DNA of 64,000 nt from Planococcus shixiaomingii (GCF_030413615.1 NZ_CP129236.1:2030001-2094000), one strand, 5' to 3'. Shown: positions 42,601 to 51,385, counted from the first letter of the stretch. A program made the numbers and translations. Notes: generated from the letters alone by a model not told the origin.

Positions 42601-44235
42601 TCATTTAGACTGGCTGAGGAGTTTTTCAAGTTCCTCATCAATTCTTTTTATGTCGTATCGTTCAAATAACGGTTTTATATTTGAAATTTTTACCGTTTTG
42701 TTTCTCATGAAGCTCCACTCCAGCTTTTCAATTTCCAATGTTCTTTTTACTTCTTCACTTGAAAACGGAAGAAATGGATGCAGCAACTGAACAAGATTCG
42801 TAATGGCCAATACGCATGTAGCAATGGTTGCCGCGCAGGATGCAGGAGCGGTTTTTATTTCGTTCCACGGTTCTTTCTCATCAAAATACTTATTCGCAAA
42901 ACGGATGAAGCCAAAAATTTCTTCCAGCGCTGCTTTCATATTGCCGCTTTCAATCAGCCCGCCGGTTTTTTGGTACAGCGCATCTATCTTCGCCTCCACC
43001 TCTGAATCGGTTTCTACTTGTGGAATATTTCCGCCATAGCTTTTTTCAATAAATTTCAGCGTACGATTGATGAAATTTCCATAAGCGCCAAGCAGTTCGC
43101 TGTTGTGGCTGTATATGAATTCCCGCCAGGAAAAATCCGTGTCGCGGTTTTCCGGAGCGTTCACAGTTAAAAAATAGCGGATGGAATCGGGATGATAACG
43201 TTCTAAAATATCCGGTGCCCAGACTGCCCAATTTTTGCTCGTTGATAATTTCTTCTTCTCAAGCGTCAAGTACTCGTTAGAGACAATATGCGTCGGCAAC
43301 CCCGAAACTCCAACACCCTTTAAGATAGCTGGCCAAATAATCGTGTGGAACGGAATGTTGTCTTTGCCATGTACATAATACGCTTTCGTATTCCTTTGCC
43401 AGAATTCCTGGTCGTCTTGCTGGTTAATTTCTGCCCATTCTTTGCTGGCTGAATAATAACCTGAGACAGCTTCGATCCACACATAGACCTTCTTTTCTTC
43501 ATAGCCTTTCACCGGCAAAGGGACGCCATTTGGCAGATCGCGTGATACTGCTCGGTCCAACAACCCTTCGTTCAAATAGCGCTGAGATAAATTGATTGCA
43601 TTCTCCCGCCATCGCTTGTCGTCTTTGGCGCTTGCAACATACTGTTCGAGTTCCTTCTGGAAAGAACTGAGCTCAAAATAGAAGTGTTCAGTTTTTTTGA
43701 CTGTCGGCGGATTGCCGCAAATTTTGCATTTCGGCTCGAGCAAATCCAAGGCATCCAGAATGGTGGAGCAATTGTCGCATTGATCGCCTCGGGAATGTGC
43801 GCCGCAGACCGGACAAATCCCTTCTACAAAACGGTCTGGCAAAAACTGCTTATCCCATTCGCAATACGTCTGATCAATTTCTTTTTTGTAAATATAACCG
43901 TTTTCCTGCAAAGCTAAAAAGATATTTTGGACTACTTTGTGATGAAAAGCACCATCCGTCCGCGTGTACAAATCATAGGTGAAGCCGAGGTCTGTGAAAG
44001 TTTTTTGAAACTCAGCGTGATAGCGGTCGGCAATCTCTTTTATCGGGACGCCTTCTTGACTGGCCCGAATGGAAATCGGTGTTCCGTTGCAGTCGCTGCC
44101 TGAAACATACAAGACGTTTTCCCTTTTCAACCGGTAATAGCGGGCTAAAATATCGCCTGGCAGCAAAGCGGCTATGTGCCCTAAATGCAGCGATCCGTTG
44201 GCATATGGCCATGCCCCTCCAATAAGTACGCTCAT
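42601..44235 (-). CDS. metG: Methionyl-tRNA synthetase (two-knuckle zinc type)
   Basis: This is a 544-residue class I synthetase that charges tRNA-Met. The HIGH motif is HLGH in [17 protein letters not shown], and KMSKS reads KLSTS. The connective peptide carries two zinc knuckles ([16 protein letters not shown] and CKICG), unlike the single-knuckle, longer housekeeping MetS typical of many Bacillales. No C-terminal tRNA-binding dimerisation domain is present. It may therefore be a second, horizontally acquired or back-up MetRS. I start at the ATG with AAGGAGTGG six bases before. It is preceded by a methionine T-box leader. Confidence 0.94.
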   Translation of the reverse strand: MSVLIGGAWPYANGSLHLGHIAALLPGDILARYYRLKRENVLYVSGSDCNGTPISIRASQEGVPIKEIADRYHAEFQKTFTDLGFTYDLYTRTDGAFHHKVVQNIFLALQENGYIYKKEIDQTYCEWDKQFLPDRFVEGICPVCGAHSRGDQCDNCSTILDALDLLEPKCKICGNPPTVKKTEHFYFELSSFQKELEQYVASAKDDKRWRENAINLSQRYLNEGLLDRAVSRDLPNGVPLPVKGYEEKKVYVWIEAVSGYYSASKEWAEINQQDDQEFWQRNTKAYYVHGKDNIPFHTIIWPAILKGVGVSGLPTHIVSNEYLTLEKKKLSTSKNWAVWAPDILERYHPDSIRYFLTVNAPENRDTDFSWREFIYSHNSELLGAYGNFINRTLKFIEKSYGGNIPQVETDSEVEAKIDALYQKTGGLIESGNMKAALEEIFGFIRFANKYFDEKEPWNEIKTAPASCAATIATCVLAITNLVQLLHPFLPFSSEEVKRTLEIEKLEWSFMRNKTVKISNIKPLFERYDIKRIDEELEKLLSQSK

Positions 44236-44260
44236 CTTCTCCACTCCTTTAAAATAATAT

Positions 44261-44553
44261 AAAAAACCCCGCCTTTATCCACTTTCGATAAAGGCGAGAT
44301 TCACTCGCGGTTCCACTTTACTTTGCTGCCAGCTCACGCGGACAGCCTCTTTAAGTACAGAAAGATTCTATACTGTGGTTTTGATAACAAGTACCAACAC
44401 TTGTCGCATCCTACTGGTCCCCAGTCAAGGAAACTTTCAGAACGAAGCTCAGAGGCCATTGTTCAATTGGGCATTTTTGCTTCTTTTCAGCTGCCGAAGC
44501 TTGCTGTTAAAAAATGCGGTCAATTTACTTTTCCCCATTAACGCTTTTGTATT
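44261..44553 (-). promoter_or_regulatory. T-box riboswitch, methionine-specific
   Basis: The leader has the main T-box landmarks: an AGTA box in stem I, a specifier loop GAACAATGGC with an ATG codon (44457-44459), the T-box sequence GTGGAACCGCG (about 44306-44317) and a terminator stem CCCCGCCTTTATC/GATAAAGGCG followed by T6 at 44261-44297. Uncharged tRNA-Met is expected to stabilise the antiterminator and allow metG transcription. The aptamer is about 290 nt. Confidence 0.93.
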
Positions 44554-44560
44554 TTCCCAT

Positions 44561-44590
44561 ATTATATCCAGACCTACAGAAAAGCACAAT
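44561..44590 (-). promoter_or_regulatory. Promoter of metG
   Basis: The -10 TATAAT (44561-44566) and -35 TTGTGC (44585-44590) are 18 bp apart on the minus strand, just before the T-box leader. Confidence 0.65.
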
Positions 44591-44636
44591 TAAAACTTGA
44601 ACTTTTTTCAGACATTCTTCCGCAAATTGCTCCATA

Positions 44637-44666
44637 AGAAAAAGCAGCCGAATAACCGACTGCTCG
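44637..44666 (-). terminator. Terminator of guaC
   Basis: On the minus strand AGCAGTCG/CGGCTGCT forms an eight-pair stem followed by TTTTTCTTA. Confidence 0.85.
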
Positions 44667-44689
44667 CTCACCGAAAATGGTCTCATTGC

Positions 44690-45673
44690 TTAATAAACTT
44701 TGTCGCCGTTAAAAATTGAGTTTTTCACAATAACGTAATCTACGTTTCGGATAGCCATCAATTTGTCGCCGCCTGCATAGGAAATCGCCGACTGCAAATC
44801 TTGCTCCATTTCAATCAACGTATCTTTCATAGAACCTTTAAATTCCACAAACATTTTTTTGCCTTCAACGTTTTTCTTTTCGCCTTTTTGGAATTCAGAC
44901 GCTGAACCGAAATACTCTTTTAACAGCTTGCCGTCTTGTTCCACTGTTTGACCCGGTGACTCTTCGTGTCCAGCAAAAAGTGAGCCGATCATGACCATCG
45001 AAGCACCGAAGCGGACAGATTTTGCAATATCGCCATGCGTCCGGATGCCGCCGTCAGCGATGATCGGTTTGCTTGCCGCTTTTGCACACCAGCGAAGCGC
45101 TGCTAATTGCCAACCGCCTGTGCCAAAGCCCGTTTTGATTTTTGTGATACAAACTTTTCCTGGTCCAATGCCCACTTTAGTGGCATCTGCACCAGCGTGT
45201 TCAAGTTCGCGCACAGCTTCTGGCGTGCCGACGTTGCCGGCAATGACAAAGCTATTCGGCAACAATTTTTTTATGTGCTGAATCATGTTGATCACTGCAT
45301 TTGAATGGCCATGAGCCACATCAATAGTAATGTACTCCGGAGTAATGTTTTCATCTGCCAATTGCTGGACAAAATCATATTCTTCCGGTTTTACCCCGAC
45401 ACTGATCGATGCATAGAGGCCGCGTTCTTGCATTTCTTTTGCGAAAGCAAGACGTTTTTCCGGTTCAAAACGGTGCATAATATAGAAATAGTTGTTCTCT
45501 GCTAGGAACGTTGCAATTTTTTCATCTACTATCGTCTGCATATTGGCAGGTACCACAGGCAACTTGAATCTCCGTCCGCCAAATTCTACAGATGTGTCGC
45601 ATTCTGACCGGCTGTCTACCACTGCTTTTGCAGGAACTAACTGAATATCTTCGTAATCAAATACATTTTCCAT
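44690..45673 (-). CDS. guaC: GMP reductase
   Basis: This is a 327-residue cytosolic enzyme that converts GMP to IMP with NADPH and so returns guanine nucleotides to the general purine pool. It has the IMPDH/GMPR barrel. The catalytic cysteine lies in [19 protein letters not shown], and [18 protein letters not shown] forms the phosphate-binding region. CBS domains are absent, which distinguishes it from IMP dehydrogenase; the length agrees with bacterial GMPR2-type enzymes. GGGGTG precedes the ATG. It is preceded by a candidate PurR operator and a near-consensus promoter. It is monocistronic. Confidence 0.96.
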   Translation of the reverse strand: MENVFDYEDIQLVPAKAVVDSRSECDTSVEFGGRRFKLPVVPANMQTIVDEKIATFLAENNYFYIMHRFEPEKRLAFAKEMQERGLYASISVGVKPEEYDFVQQLADENITPEYITIDVAHGHSNAVINMIQHIKKLLPNSFVIAGNVGTPEAVRELEHAGADATKVGIGPGKVCITKIKTGFGTGGWQLAALRWCAKAASKPIIADGGIRTHGDIAKSVRFGASMVMIGSLFAGHEESPGQTVEQDGKLLKEYFGSASEFQKGEKKNVEGKKMFVEFKGSMKDTLIEMEQDLQSAISYAGGDKLMAIRNVDYVIVKNSIFNGDKVY

Positions 45674-45691
45674 TGTTTACACCCCTAAATA

Positions 45692-45726
45692 CGAATAATG
45701 TCATCTGTTTTCTCTTTTAATGTTCG
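45692..45726 (-). promoter_or_regulatory. Candidate PurR operator (two PurBoxes) of guaC
   Basis: On the minus strand ACGAACATT and, in inverse, CGAATAAT form two PurBox-like arms separated by about 19 bp. The first matches CGAACWWT fully; the second has one mismatch. Spacing is slightly above the usual 16-17 bp. The arms lie directly after the -10. Confidence 0.55.
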
Positions 45727-45736
45727 TCCATATGAT

Positions 45737-45765
45737 AATGTACTCTATTTCAGAAAAAATGTCAA
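45737..45765 (-). promoter_or_regulatory. Promoter of guaC
   Basis: TTGACA (45760-45765), exactly 17 bp, and TACATT (45737-45742) on the minus strand form a near-consensus sigma-A promoter; the start site would be near 45730. The remaining 220 bp up to the alpha/beta hydrolase contains no recognisable gene. Confidence 0.75.
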
Positions 45766-45982
45766 AATAACTTTTCTCTTCTATACAGCACATCTTTAAA
45801 TGCCTTGGAAGTTCAAAAGAACTTTAGAAATCACTGGCGGCACAACGTGATTTTGTCTTGTATTTCTTCAATTTCATTATAAACCTCCATCGCTATTTTC
45901 TTTATTGATTGACTCTAACTAAGGATGTGTTTAGGCAAAATATAAAAGGAAATAGAACAATAAACTAAAGGAGGATAAAGCC

Positions 45983-46798
45983 ATGGGTCATTTTATTGAA
46001 GTGGAAGCGGGCGTAAACATCTATGTTGAAGACATCGGACAAGGGCAGCCGGTCTTTTTTATTCATCCGTGGCCGCTCAACAGCAAATTTTTCGAACGAC
46101 AAGTGGGCGTTTTGGCGGCAAACGGATTCCGCTTTATCGGAATCGATCTACGGGGCTACGGGAAATCCGACAAGCCTTGGCACGGCTATGACTTCGACAC
46201 GATGGCCCGTGACATAAAAGCGGTCATCGATTTTCTGCGCCTTGATAACGTCGTGCTAGCCGGCTTTTCCATCGGCGGGCCAATTGCCATTCGCTATTTG
46301 TCTTTATATGGCGACACAGGCATATCGAAACTGCTGTTGATGGCAGCCGCCGCTCCTTCTTATACGCAGCGGAAAGATTTCAAATACGGAAAAAAACGAA
46401 GCGAAGTGGACTTGCTGATTAGCCAAATCAATCAGGACCGGCCTCGGCAATTGGCGTTATATGCAAAAATGTACTTCAAACAGAGAAAGTCAGCCCAATT
46501 TCTGGCTTGGTTCCAGTCGCTTGGCTTAGAAGCTGGAGCCCATTCTATGGTCCACTCCATGATCTCTTTAAGGAACGAGGATGTGCGAGGCGAACTCAAT
46601 TCCATAAGGGTGCCAACCGCTATTTTCCACGGAAAAAAAGATCGCTCTTGCCCTTTTGAACTGGCGAAAGAACTAAAAAACCGGATCCCCCGTTCGGTCC
46701 TTATCCCTTTCCGATCTAGCGGCCATGGCCTCAACTGGGATGAACCCGAAAAGTTCAATGCGGAATTGATTCGTTTCCTGAAAAGCTCAAAGGTATAA
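45983..46798 (+). CDS. Alpha/beta hydrolase
   Basis: This is a 271-residue serine hydrolase. The oxyanion-hole region is FIHPWPLNSKFF, the nucleophile elbow GFSIGG carries the catalytic Ser, the Asp is in HGKKDRSCPFEL, and the His is in SGHGLNWDEP. It resembles non-haem chloroperoxidase- or esterase-like members. No signal peptide. AAAGGAGG stands before the ATG. Its stop overlaps the possible start of the next gene, so they may share a transcript. Substrate unknown. Confidence 0.9.
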   Translation: MGHFIEVEAGVNIYVEDIGQGQPVFFIHPWPLNSKFFERQVGVLAANGFRFIGIDLRGYGKSDKPWHGYDFDTMARDIKAVIDFLRLDNVVLAGFSIGGPIAIRYLSLYGDTGISKLLLMAAAAPSYTQRKDFKYGKKRSEVDLLISQINQDRPRQLALYAKMYFKQRKSAQFLAWFQSLGLEAGAHSMVHSMISLRNEDVRGELNSIRVPTAIFHGKKDRSCPFELAKELKNRIPRSVLIPFRSSGHGLNWDEPEKFNAELIRFLKSSKV

Positions 46799-46833
46799 TG
46801 AAAAAAACTCTATATAGAACGGAGCACATATCA

Positions 46834-47604
46834 ATGGGTAATCCTAAATACCAATGGCGTGTAACAAAATACAATCCAGCATTGCGAGATGAAAATGGCT
46901 ATTTCACGTTAAAGGACGAATGGATTAGCGCTTCTGCAATCGGCGAAACCTTTAACGGTGTTGAATTTACTTTGGAAGAATATCTTCGTGTCGAATCAGC
47001 TTACATAGAATCAGTGGCAAAGTTTTTGGCGGACAGTAATCTTACCTTTTTGCGTATCCTAAAATTCTCGCCTGGCGAAATAACTGCCGAAGAAAAAGCT
47101 TCTGATCTGTATGAACGAACATTTGATTCTCTTTCTTTATCCGAAGATGCCTTGGTTGGCTTAGATGAAATAAAGTTAATCTGCAAAATGGTTTTGCGAA
47201 ACTTTATTTATTGCCAGTTTTATTTTGATAACCATTTTTTCGTCCACTTTGGCTGGGATTATTATATGTACATCGGTTCAGATCACCCATCTCTAACCGC
47301 TATTCGCTTTGCAGAAAAGAACGGACTATTTGTAGAAAATTTTACGTCTCCTTATTTTATAGCACCAGAAAATGTTGTTCGAGAAATAGAGTGGGGAAAA
47401 ATCAATGAAGAAACACTAGAGGATAGCGAGGCACTGCCGGAAATTCCTTTAGCAGATTATCGAACTCTCTTTATGTTATCTGCTTCACATCCCATTATAG
47501 GAAGCTTTCCCGTTACTGAAGATCATCAAAGTTTCTTTCAGCCGCTGCTTAATCATCAAATGGATTTCGCCAAGTATACCTACCAACTTTTCTGCAGCGA
47601 TTAA
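46834..47604 (+). CDS. Hypothetical protein, about 256 residues
   Basis: This is a soluble protein starting with NPKYQWRVTKYNPALRDENG and containing KDEWISASAIGETFNG, a pattern I have seen in Bacillus accessory proteins often found near toxin or immunity genes. I cannot name a family safely. A HFGWDYYMYIG stretch in the middle and PLADYRTLFML near the end are notable. I favour the ATG with CGGAG nine bases upstream; an ATG 12 codons earlier overlaps the previous stop and lacks a ribosome binding site. It is followed by the left repeat of the bacteriocin-like cassette. Confidence 0.72.
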   Translation: MGNPKYQWRVTKYNPALRDENGYFTLKDEWISASAIGETFNGVEFTLEEYLRVESAYIESVAKFLADSNLTFLRILKFSPGEITAEEKASDLYERTFDSLSLSEDALVGLDEIKLICKMVLRNFIYCQFYFDNHFFVHFGWDYYMYIGSDHPSLTAIRFAEKNGLFVENFTSPYFIAPENVVREIEWGKINEETLEDSEALPEIPLADYRTLFMLSASHPIIGSFPVTEDHQSFFQPLLNHQMDFAKYTYQLFCSD

Positions 47605-47610
47605 TCTTCC

Positions 47611-47628
47611 AAAAGAAAAGAGTGAAGC
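47611..47628 (+). repeat. Left direct repeat flanking the bacteriocin-like cassette
   Basis: AAAAGAAAAGAGTGAAGC is identical to 48881-48898. Partial similarity continues upstream (ATTAATCTTCC against ATTAACCT). At the right-hand site the sequence is the first arm of a terminator. The gap from here to 47895 holds AT-rich promoter-like sequence and no gene. Confidence 0.65.
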
Positions 47629-47895
47629 TTCAGCTAAAATCGCAGATTCGATCTTTTCTATTGGCACTTCATTCGCTATGCAGACCTTGCCGCACTATGT
47701 TTCCTTCATATGTTTTAAGACCCTGATTCCCCAAAAGATTGAAAGCTGTGAACCCTTAAAGCAACTCGTTTCAAAACAAAAAAAACACTTTTACTTCTTA
47801 ATGAAATACGTGTCTTTAGTAGGTATGCGACATAATAATAATATGATAATATATAGTAAAAATATGACTGAAAATTTCGATAAGGAGGACCGAAC

Positions 47896-48558
47896 ATGCT
47901 GAAGGCCGGTATCCGCTACCTAGTGGTCTTCATTCTTTTGGTGTCTACTTTTTTTGCAGGAAACCAAGCAGTGGCAAAAAAAAACCAGGAGAACGTTGTA
48001 TTCATTGAAAACATTGAAGTCATGGGGGAAATATTTACAGCGAAACAAGTGGATGATGGAGTTAAAGTTACAACTACGATTATTGGAGCGGAAGACCAAG
48101 TTGTGGTTGTGAGAGATAAAGTGAAAGACGAATTTATCTCACTTTCTTCCGACCAGTGGACAGGGCAAGAAGAAAAAGCGGAACTGCAGCTATTGAACCA
48201 GGCTAACGTGACAGAAGAAGTTACCGGAAATGCTCTTTCCAAAGAGCTTAAAGGAAACTGGGTTTACGGCAAGTGGCGCTATTATACCATTGAGATTCCG
48301 GATAAGGCGGCGGCAATTACTATTACATCTTTGTTGCTTTCCTATATACCGTATATTGGAAAAGTGGTTGGTGCCATTGCATCGCTTGTTCTTATTTATG
48401 GCATAGACACCGGGTATTTCGGCGCAAAACGGGACTACAAGCTTTTAAATGCCAATTATATGATGGAAAAGCAGCAGCTTAAATTATTTGAGAAAAGCGA
48501 CTACACAAAACTGATTAAGAACGAAGTAAAAGAGTCTGCAAGCTTGGTTGGAAATTGA
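47896..48558 (+). CDS. Secreted protein, possible large bacteriocin (geobacillin-26-like)
   Basis: This is a 220-residue exported protein. A signal peptide ends near AVA-KK (residues 1-27). The mature part has a Val/Thr/Glu-rich beta region (about 35-110), a short aromatic segment (GNWVYGKWRYYTIEIP) and a hydrophobic stretch of about 30 residues, ITSLLLSYIPYIGKVVGAIA and on to residue 170, followed by a Lys-rich tail. The layout resembles the geobacillin-26 group of unmodified bacteriocins; this is an impression, not a proven match. GATAAGGAGG precedes the ATG. It is followed 27 bp later by a small membrane protein that could provide immunity. Confidence 0.7.
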   Translation: MLKAGIRYLVVFILLVSTFFAGNQAVAKKNQENVVFIENIEVMGEIFTAKQVDDGVKVTTTIIGAEDQVVVVRDKVKDEFISLSSDQWTGQEEKAELQLLNQANVTEEVTGNALSKELKGNWVYGKWRYYTIEIPDKAAAITITSLLLSYIPYIGKVVGAIASLVLIYGIDTGYFGAKRDYKLLNANYMMEKQQLKLFEKSDYTKLIKNEVKESASLVGN

Positions 48559-48585
48559 TAGGAACATCCCAAGGAGGCGGATGGT

Positions 48586-48789
48586 TTGTTCACAGCGAAG
48601 GAAAATCGCAGGCTGGTCATCTTAACGTATATATCCTTGACAGTCGGCATGATCATGCTTTACTACCTGTTCCCGGATAATTCGTATAAGATAGCGGCCA
48701 TCATCATCTATCCTTTCATTTGCTGGCTGCCATTTGATTTGAAGTGGATTAACAGCAAAAGAAGCAAGCACCAGGAGTCTAGGCTATAA
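48586..48789 (+). CDS. Small two-helix membrane protein (possible immunity protein)
   Basis: This is a 67-residue protein with two predicted helices (VILTYISLTVGMIMLYYLF and IAAIIIYPFICWLPFDL), a basic C-terminus (KWINSKRSKHQ) and no signal peptide. It begins with TTG after AAGGAGG at eight bases. It lies directly downstream of a putative secreted bacteriocin-like protein in the same transcript. Such small helical membrane proteins commonly give immunity to a bacteriocin, which is the basis of the guess. It is followed by a terminator. Confidence 0.72.
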   Translation: MFTAKENRRLVILTYISLTVGMIMLYYLFPDNSYKIAAIIIYPFICWLPFDLKWINSKRSKHQESRL

Positions 48790-48828
48790 AAGGAGGAGCA
48801 GCCATAATTGACCGCTCCTTTTTCTATG
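48788..48828 (+). terminator. Terminator of the bacteriocin-like cassette
   Basis: AAAAGGAG/CTCCTTTT stem with a long loop, ending in TTTTTCT, follows the small membrane-protein stop. Confidence 0.7.
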
Positions 48829-48880
48829 GCTCCCAGTTACTTATCGGACTGGATTACAAGTCTTCAAATATAATTAACCT

Positions 48881-48898
48881 AAAAGAAAAGAGTGAAGC
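48881..48898 (+). repeat. Right direct repeat flanking the bacteriocin-like cassette
   Basis: AAAAGAAAAGAGTGAAGC repeats 47611-47628 exactly, 1,270 bp away. Here it forms the left arm of the methyltransferase terminator. Confidence 0.65.
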
Positions 48899-48928
48899 CG
48901 CCTGCCTCCTGGCGGCTTCACTCTTTTT
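48886..48928 (-). terminator. Terminator of the methyltransferase gene
   Basis: A 14-bp stem AGAGTGAAGCCGCC/GGCGGCTTCACTCT lies over the stop of the minus-strand methyltransferase, with a T-rich end on that strand (TCTTTTCTTTTAGG). Confidence 0.88.
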
Positions 48929-49514
48929 CAATTCCACATTCAATCGTTAAGAACAAGCCTCCATAGAATGAGTTTACTTTTGTAATCGGGATTCCTGCGT
49001 TTCTCAAAAGTGAAACTGTGTCACGGTTCAAATGACAGCCATCGCAAATTTTTTTCCAAGCCGGCGTCAGCAAATCCTGCGTTTTTCCCATCAACTCTTT
49101 ATCCAGCCGAACATGTTCGAAAAGGAGAAACTTAGCACCTGGTTTGCTTACACGTTTAATTTCTTGAAGCGCTTTGACGGGATCTGGAATTGTACAAAAA
49201 ACTAACGTTGCGACTACTGTATCAAACGAATCATCAGCAAAAGGAAGATTTTCGGCTTTGGCTAAATGCGTTTTGATTGGAACTTGTGCCGCTTTTATCC
49301 GTTTTTCTGTTTGGTTCATCATCAAAGGATTCGGTTCGATAGCATCAACTTGTACCCCACTCTTATAGTAGGGAAAGTTCACCCCTGTCCCTGAGCCAAT
49401 TTCCAAGACCCTGCCACTCGCTATGCTGACAAGAGACTCACGGATTTTCTTGAAGCGGGTATTTTCAAGCGGCGTCATAGCAATGTCATAAAATCGTGGA
49501 AACAGCTTTCCCAT
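48918..49514 (-). CDS. Class I SAM-dependent methyltransferase
   Basis: This is a methyltransferase of about 198 residues in the UbiE/METTL7-like Methyltransf_11 group. The SAM motif is VLEIGSGTGVNFPYY, the acidic loop is AIEPNP, and FDTVVATLVFCTIPDP forms motif II. The C-terminal FGGLF-type end is short. I start at the ATG with GAGGAGG eight bases upstream; an earlier ATG 11 codons upstream has no site. Target unknown. It is a single gene with its own terminator, and its upstream region contains a duplicated terminator and repeat copy C. Confidence 0.87.
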   Translation of the reverse strand: MGKLFPRFYDIAMTPLENTRFKKIRESLVSIASGRVLEIGSGTGVNFPYYKSGVQVDAIEPNPLMMNQTEKRIKAAQVPIKTHLAKAENLPFADDSFDTVVATLVFCTIPDPVKALQEIKRVSKPGAKFLLFEHVRLDKELMGKTQDLLTPAWKKICDGCHLNRDTVSLLRNAGIPITKVNSFYGGLFLTIECGIEKE

Positions 49515-49566
49515 TTGAATTAGCCTCCTCAGTTCTACTTTTAACAATCATACCTGAAAACAATTT

Positions 49567-49592
49567 GAAAGCGGACTCGAAAGAGTCCGCTT
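49567..49592. repeat. Left member of a duplicated terminator around copy C
   Basis: AAGCGGACTC-GAAA-GAGTCCGCTT is nearly the same hairpin as the cstA-type gene's terminator at 49901-49927. Here it lies upstream of the methyltransferase gene, where no gene needs a terminator, so it looks like a duplicate. Confidence 0.75.
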
Positions 49593-49595
49593 CAG

Positions 49596-49898
49596 ACTGT
49601 AGACATAGTCTAAGATTGATGAATAGAGGTGTAACTAACCAACCGGGCCGGACACTTCGCTTTCCATGGGCTTGGCTTCAGCCTCCTCGTCACTAAAAAC
49701 AATGCTCCTGTCTCTGCATCGCTTCGCTAGCTTCGAGACATGAAAAAGCGTTGCAGCGTAGCGAAGAAGTGCCGAAATCCACTCGAGACGCCAGGACCGG
49801 GTTAGTTCGGCGTGAGCCCGTGGAAAGCGCAGCTGGTTTACGGAATAGCCATGAAAACATTTCCCCGAAATCATATTGTATTATGTTATTCAACAATC
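49596..49898 (+). repeat. MITE-like intergenic repeat, copy C (internally deleted)
   Basis: The left end ACTGTAGACA, the CACTTCGCTTTCC arm, the GCTCCTGTCTCTGCATCGCT core and the AAGTGCCGAAATCCACTCG block match copies A and B. The middle from the second GCATCGC motif to GCAGCGTAGCG is missing, giving about 300 bp. The right end has diverged and only GCGCAGCTGGTTTACGGAA resembles copy D. It is flanked by matching hairpins on both sides. Confidence 0.82.
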
Positions 49899-49900
49899 TG

Positions 49901-49927
49901 AAAAGCGGACTCAAACGAGTCCGCTTT
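49901..49927 (-). terminator. Terminator of the CstA-type gene (right member of duplicated pair)
   Basis: AAAGCGGACTC/GAGTCCGCTTT hairpin with a 4-nt loop just after the stop of the minus-strand permease. Confidence 0.88.
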
Positions 49928-49930
49928 CCT

Positions 49931-51361
49931 TTATTCCACAACCACTGAAGTTTCAACTTCTTCATCTTTATTTTTCTTGGCTTTGTAATAAAATAATGCC
50001 ATCACTACGGCTGTTAAACCTAATCCAATAACGAACGAAGTGTTCAAGTCCATGCTGAAGCCAATTTTTTGATTCAGAATGTAAACGAAAACCATATAAG
50101 TGATAAACAGGGCCGGCGCCATAGCGACCAAATAGTTTTTGCCTTGGATGTACAAGTACATGGCCCCTATCCATAAAGCAATGGCGGCAGTCGCTTGATT
50201 TGCCCAAGAGAAATATCTCCACAACAAGTTAAAGTCGATTTGAGTCAACAAAGCTGACACGATAAACAATGGAACTGCGATCATCAACCGTTTCATCAAT
50301 TTTTGCTGATCCACTTTAATGTAATCTGCAATAATTGATCGCGCCGCACGGAAAGCCGTATCTCCTGAAGTTATCGGTAATACGATAGCGCCAAGCACCG
50401 CGATAGTTCCCCCTACTGCTCCCAAAAGTGTCATAGAGACTTCATTGACTACAGCTGAAGGAGTACCTGAATTTATAATGCCGCTAAGCGTTTGTCCGTC
50501 AAATATACTCATGGCAGCAGCTGCCCAGATCATTGCAATAATAGCTTCAGCAATCATCATTCCATAAAAGATGTAGCGGCCTTGCGATTCATTTTTTACT
50601 GTTCGAGAAATGATTGGAGACTGTGTAGCATGGAAACCGGATAATGCTCCACAAGTGATGGTAAAGAACAGGATTGGGAAAATCGGCAGTTTGGCCGGAT
50701 GCATATTTGTTAAAGTAAGTTCAGGAATTTTATAATCCGATAATAGGAGTGCTCCCCCTACTCCGACGGTACCAATCAACAATACCGCGCCAAAATAAGG
50801 ATAAAGTCTGCCAATAATTTTATCAATCGGCAAAATAGTAGACAGGAAATAATAGATGAAAATAACAACAATGATAATTCCTACTGCTACTTTTCCGTTC
50901 AATAATAGCGCTAATAAGGATGCAGGGGTTGTAACAAATACTGTACCTACCAAAAGAAGCAGCAATAATGCGAAAAAGTTCACAATGTGTTTTGAAGCTT
51001 CGCCAAGAAACTTGCCTGCTAACTCGGGGATGTGCGCGCCTTTGTTTCGTATGGAAATCATTCCAGTCAAATAATCATGGACTGCGCCGGCGAATATTGA
51101 CCCTAAAACAATCCATAAAAATGCCACTGGTCCATAAAGCGCACCCATAATCGGTCCGAAAATCGGTCCGGTTCCTGCGATGTTTAACAATTGAATAAGT
51201 GCATTTTTTTGTTTATGCATTGGAACAAAATCAATGCCATCTCCATTAGCGTAAGCAGGAGTCTTTCGTGATGCCGCAGGTTCAAATATTCTCTCAATGA
51301 ACTTGCCGTAAGTAAAATAAGCTACAACCAACAATATGATGGACACGAAAAAAGTAATCAC
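49931..51361 (-). CDS. Carbon starvation protein A (CstA) family transporter
   Basis: This is a large polytopic membrane protein of about 476 residues with roughly twelve helices. CstA proteins take up pyruvate or peptides when preferred carbon is exhausted. The GTGPIFGPIMGALYGP segment near residue 75, GSIFAGAVHDYLTGMISIRN and the GFHATQSPIISRTVKNE region are hallmark stretches. I start at GTG giving ITFFVSIILLVVAYFTYG, because GAGGAG stands about ten bases upstream; starting earlier would add a non-conserved tail. A candidate cre lies just before the ribosome binding site. Own terminator. No btsSR-type regulator nearby. Confidence 0.92.
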   Translation of the reverse strand: MITFFVSIILLVVAYFTYGKFIERIFEPAASRKTPAYANGDGIDFVPMHKQKNALIQLLNIAGTGPIFGPIMGALYGPVAFLWIVLGSIFAGAVHDYLTGMISIRNKGAHIPELAGKFLGEASKHIVNFFALLLLLLVGTVFVTTPASLLALLLNGKVAVGIIIVVIFIYYFLSTILPIDKIIGRLYPYFGAVLLIGTVGVGGALLLSDYKIPELTLTNMHPAKLPIFPILFFTITCGALSGFHATQSPIISRTVKNESQGRYIFYGMMIAEAIIAMIWAAAAMSIFDGQTLSGIINSGTPSAVVNEVSMTLLGAVGGTIAVLGAIVLPITSGDTAFRAARSIIADYIKVDQQKLMKRLMIAVPLFIVSALLTQIDFNLLWRYFSWANQATAAIALWIGAMYLYIQGKNYLVAMAPALFITYMVFVYILNQKIGFSMDLNTSFVIGLGLTAVVMALFYYKAKKNKDEEVETSVVVE

Positions 51362-51385
51362 ACATTCCACTCCTCTATTTAATTT

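Noticed and set aside
45983..48789. Idea of a defence island around the hydrolase, the unknown 256-residue protein and the bacteriocin-like cassette
   Set aside because: No nuclease, kinase, TIR, retron or other recognised defence domain is present, and neighbours are ordinary chromosomal genes.
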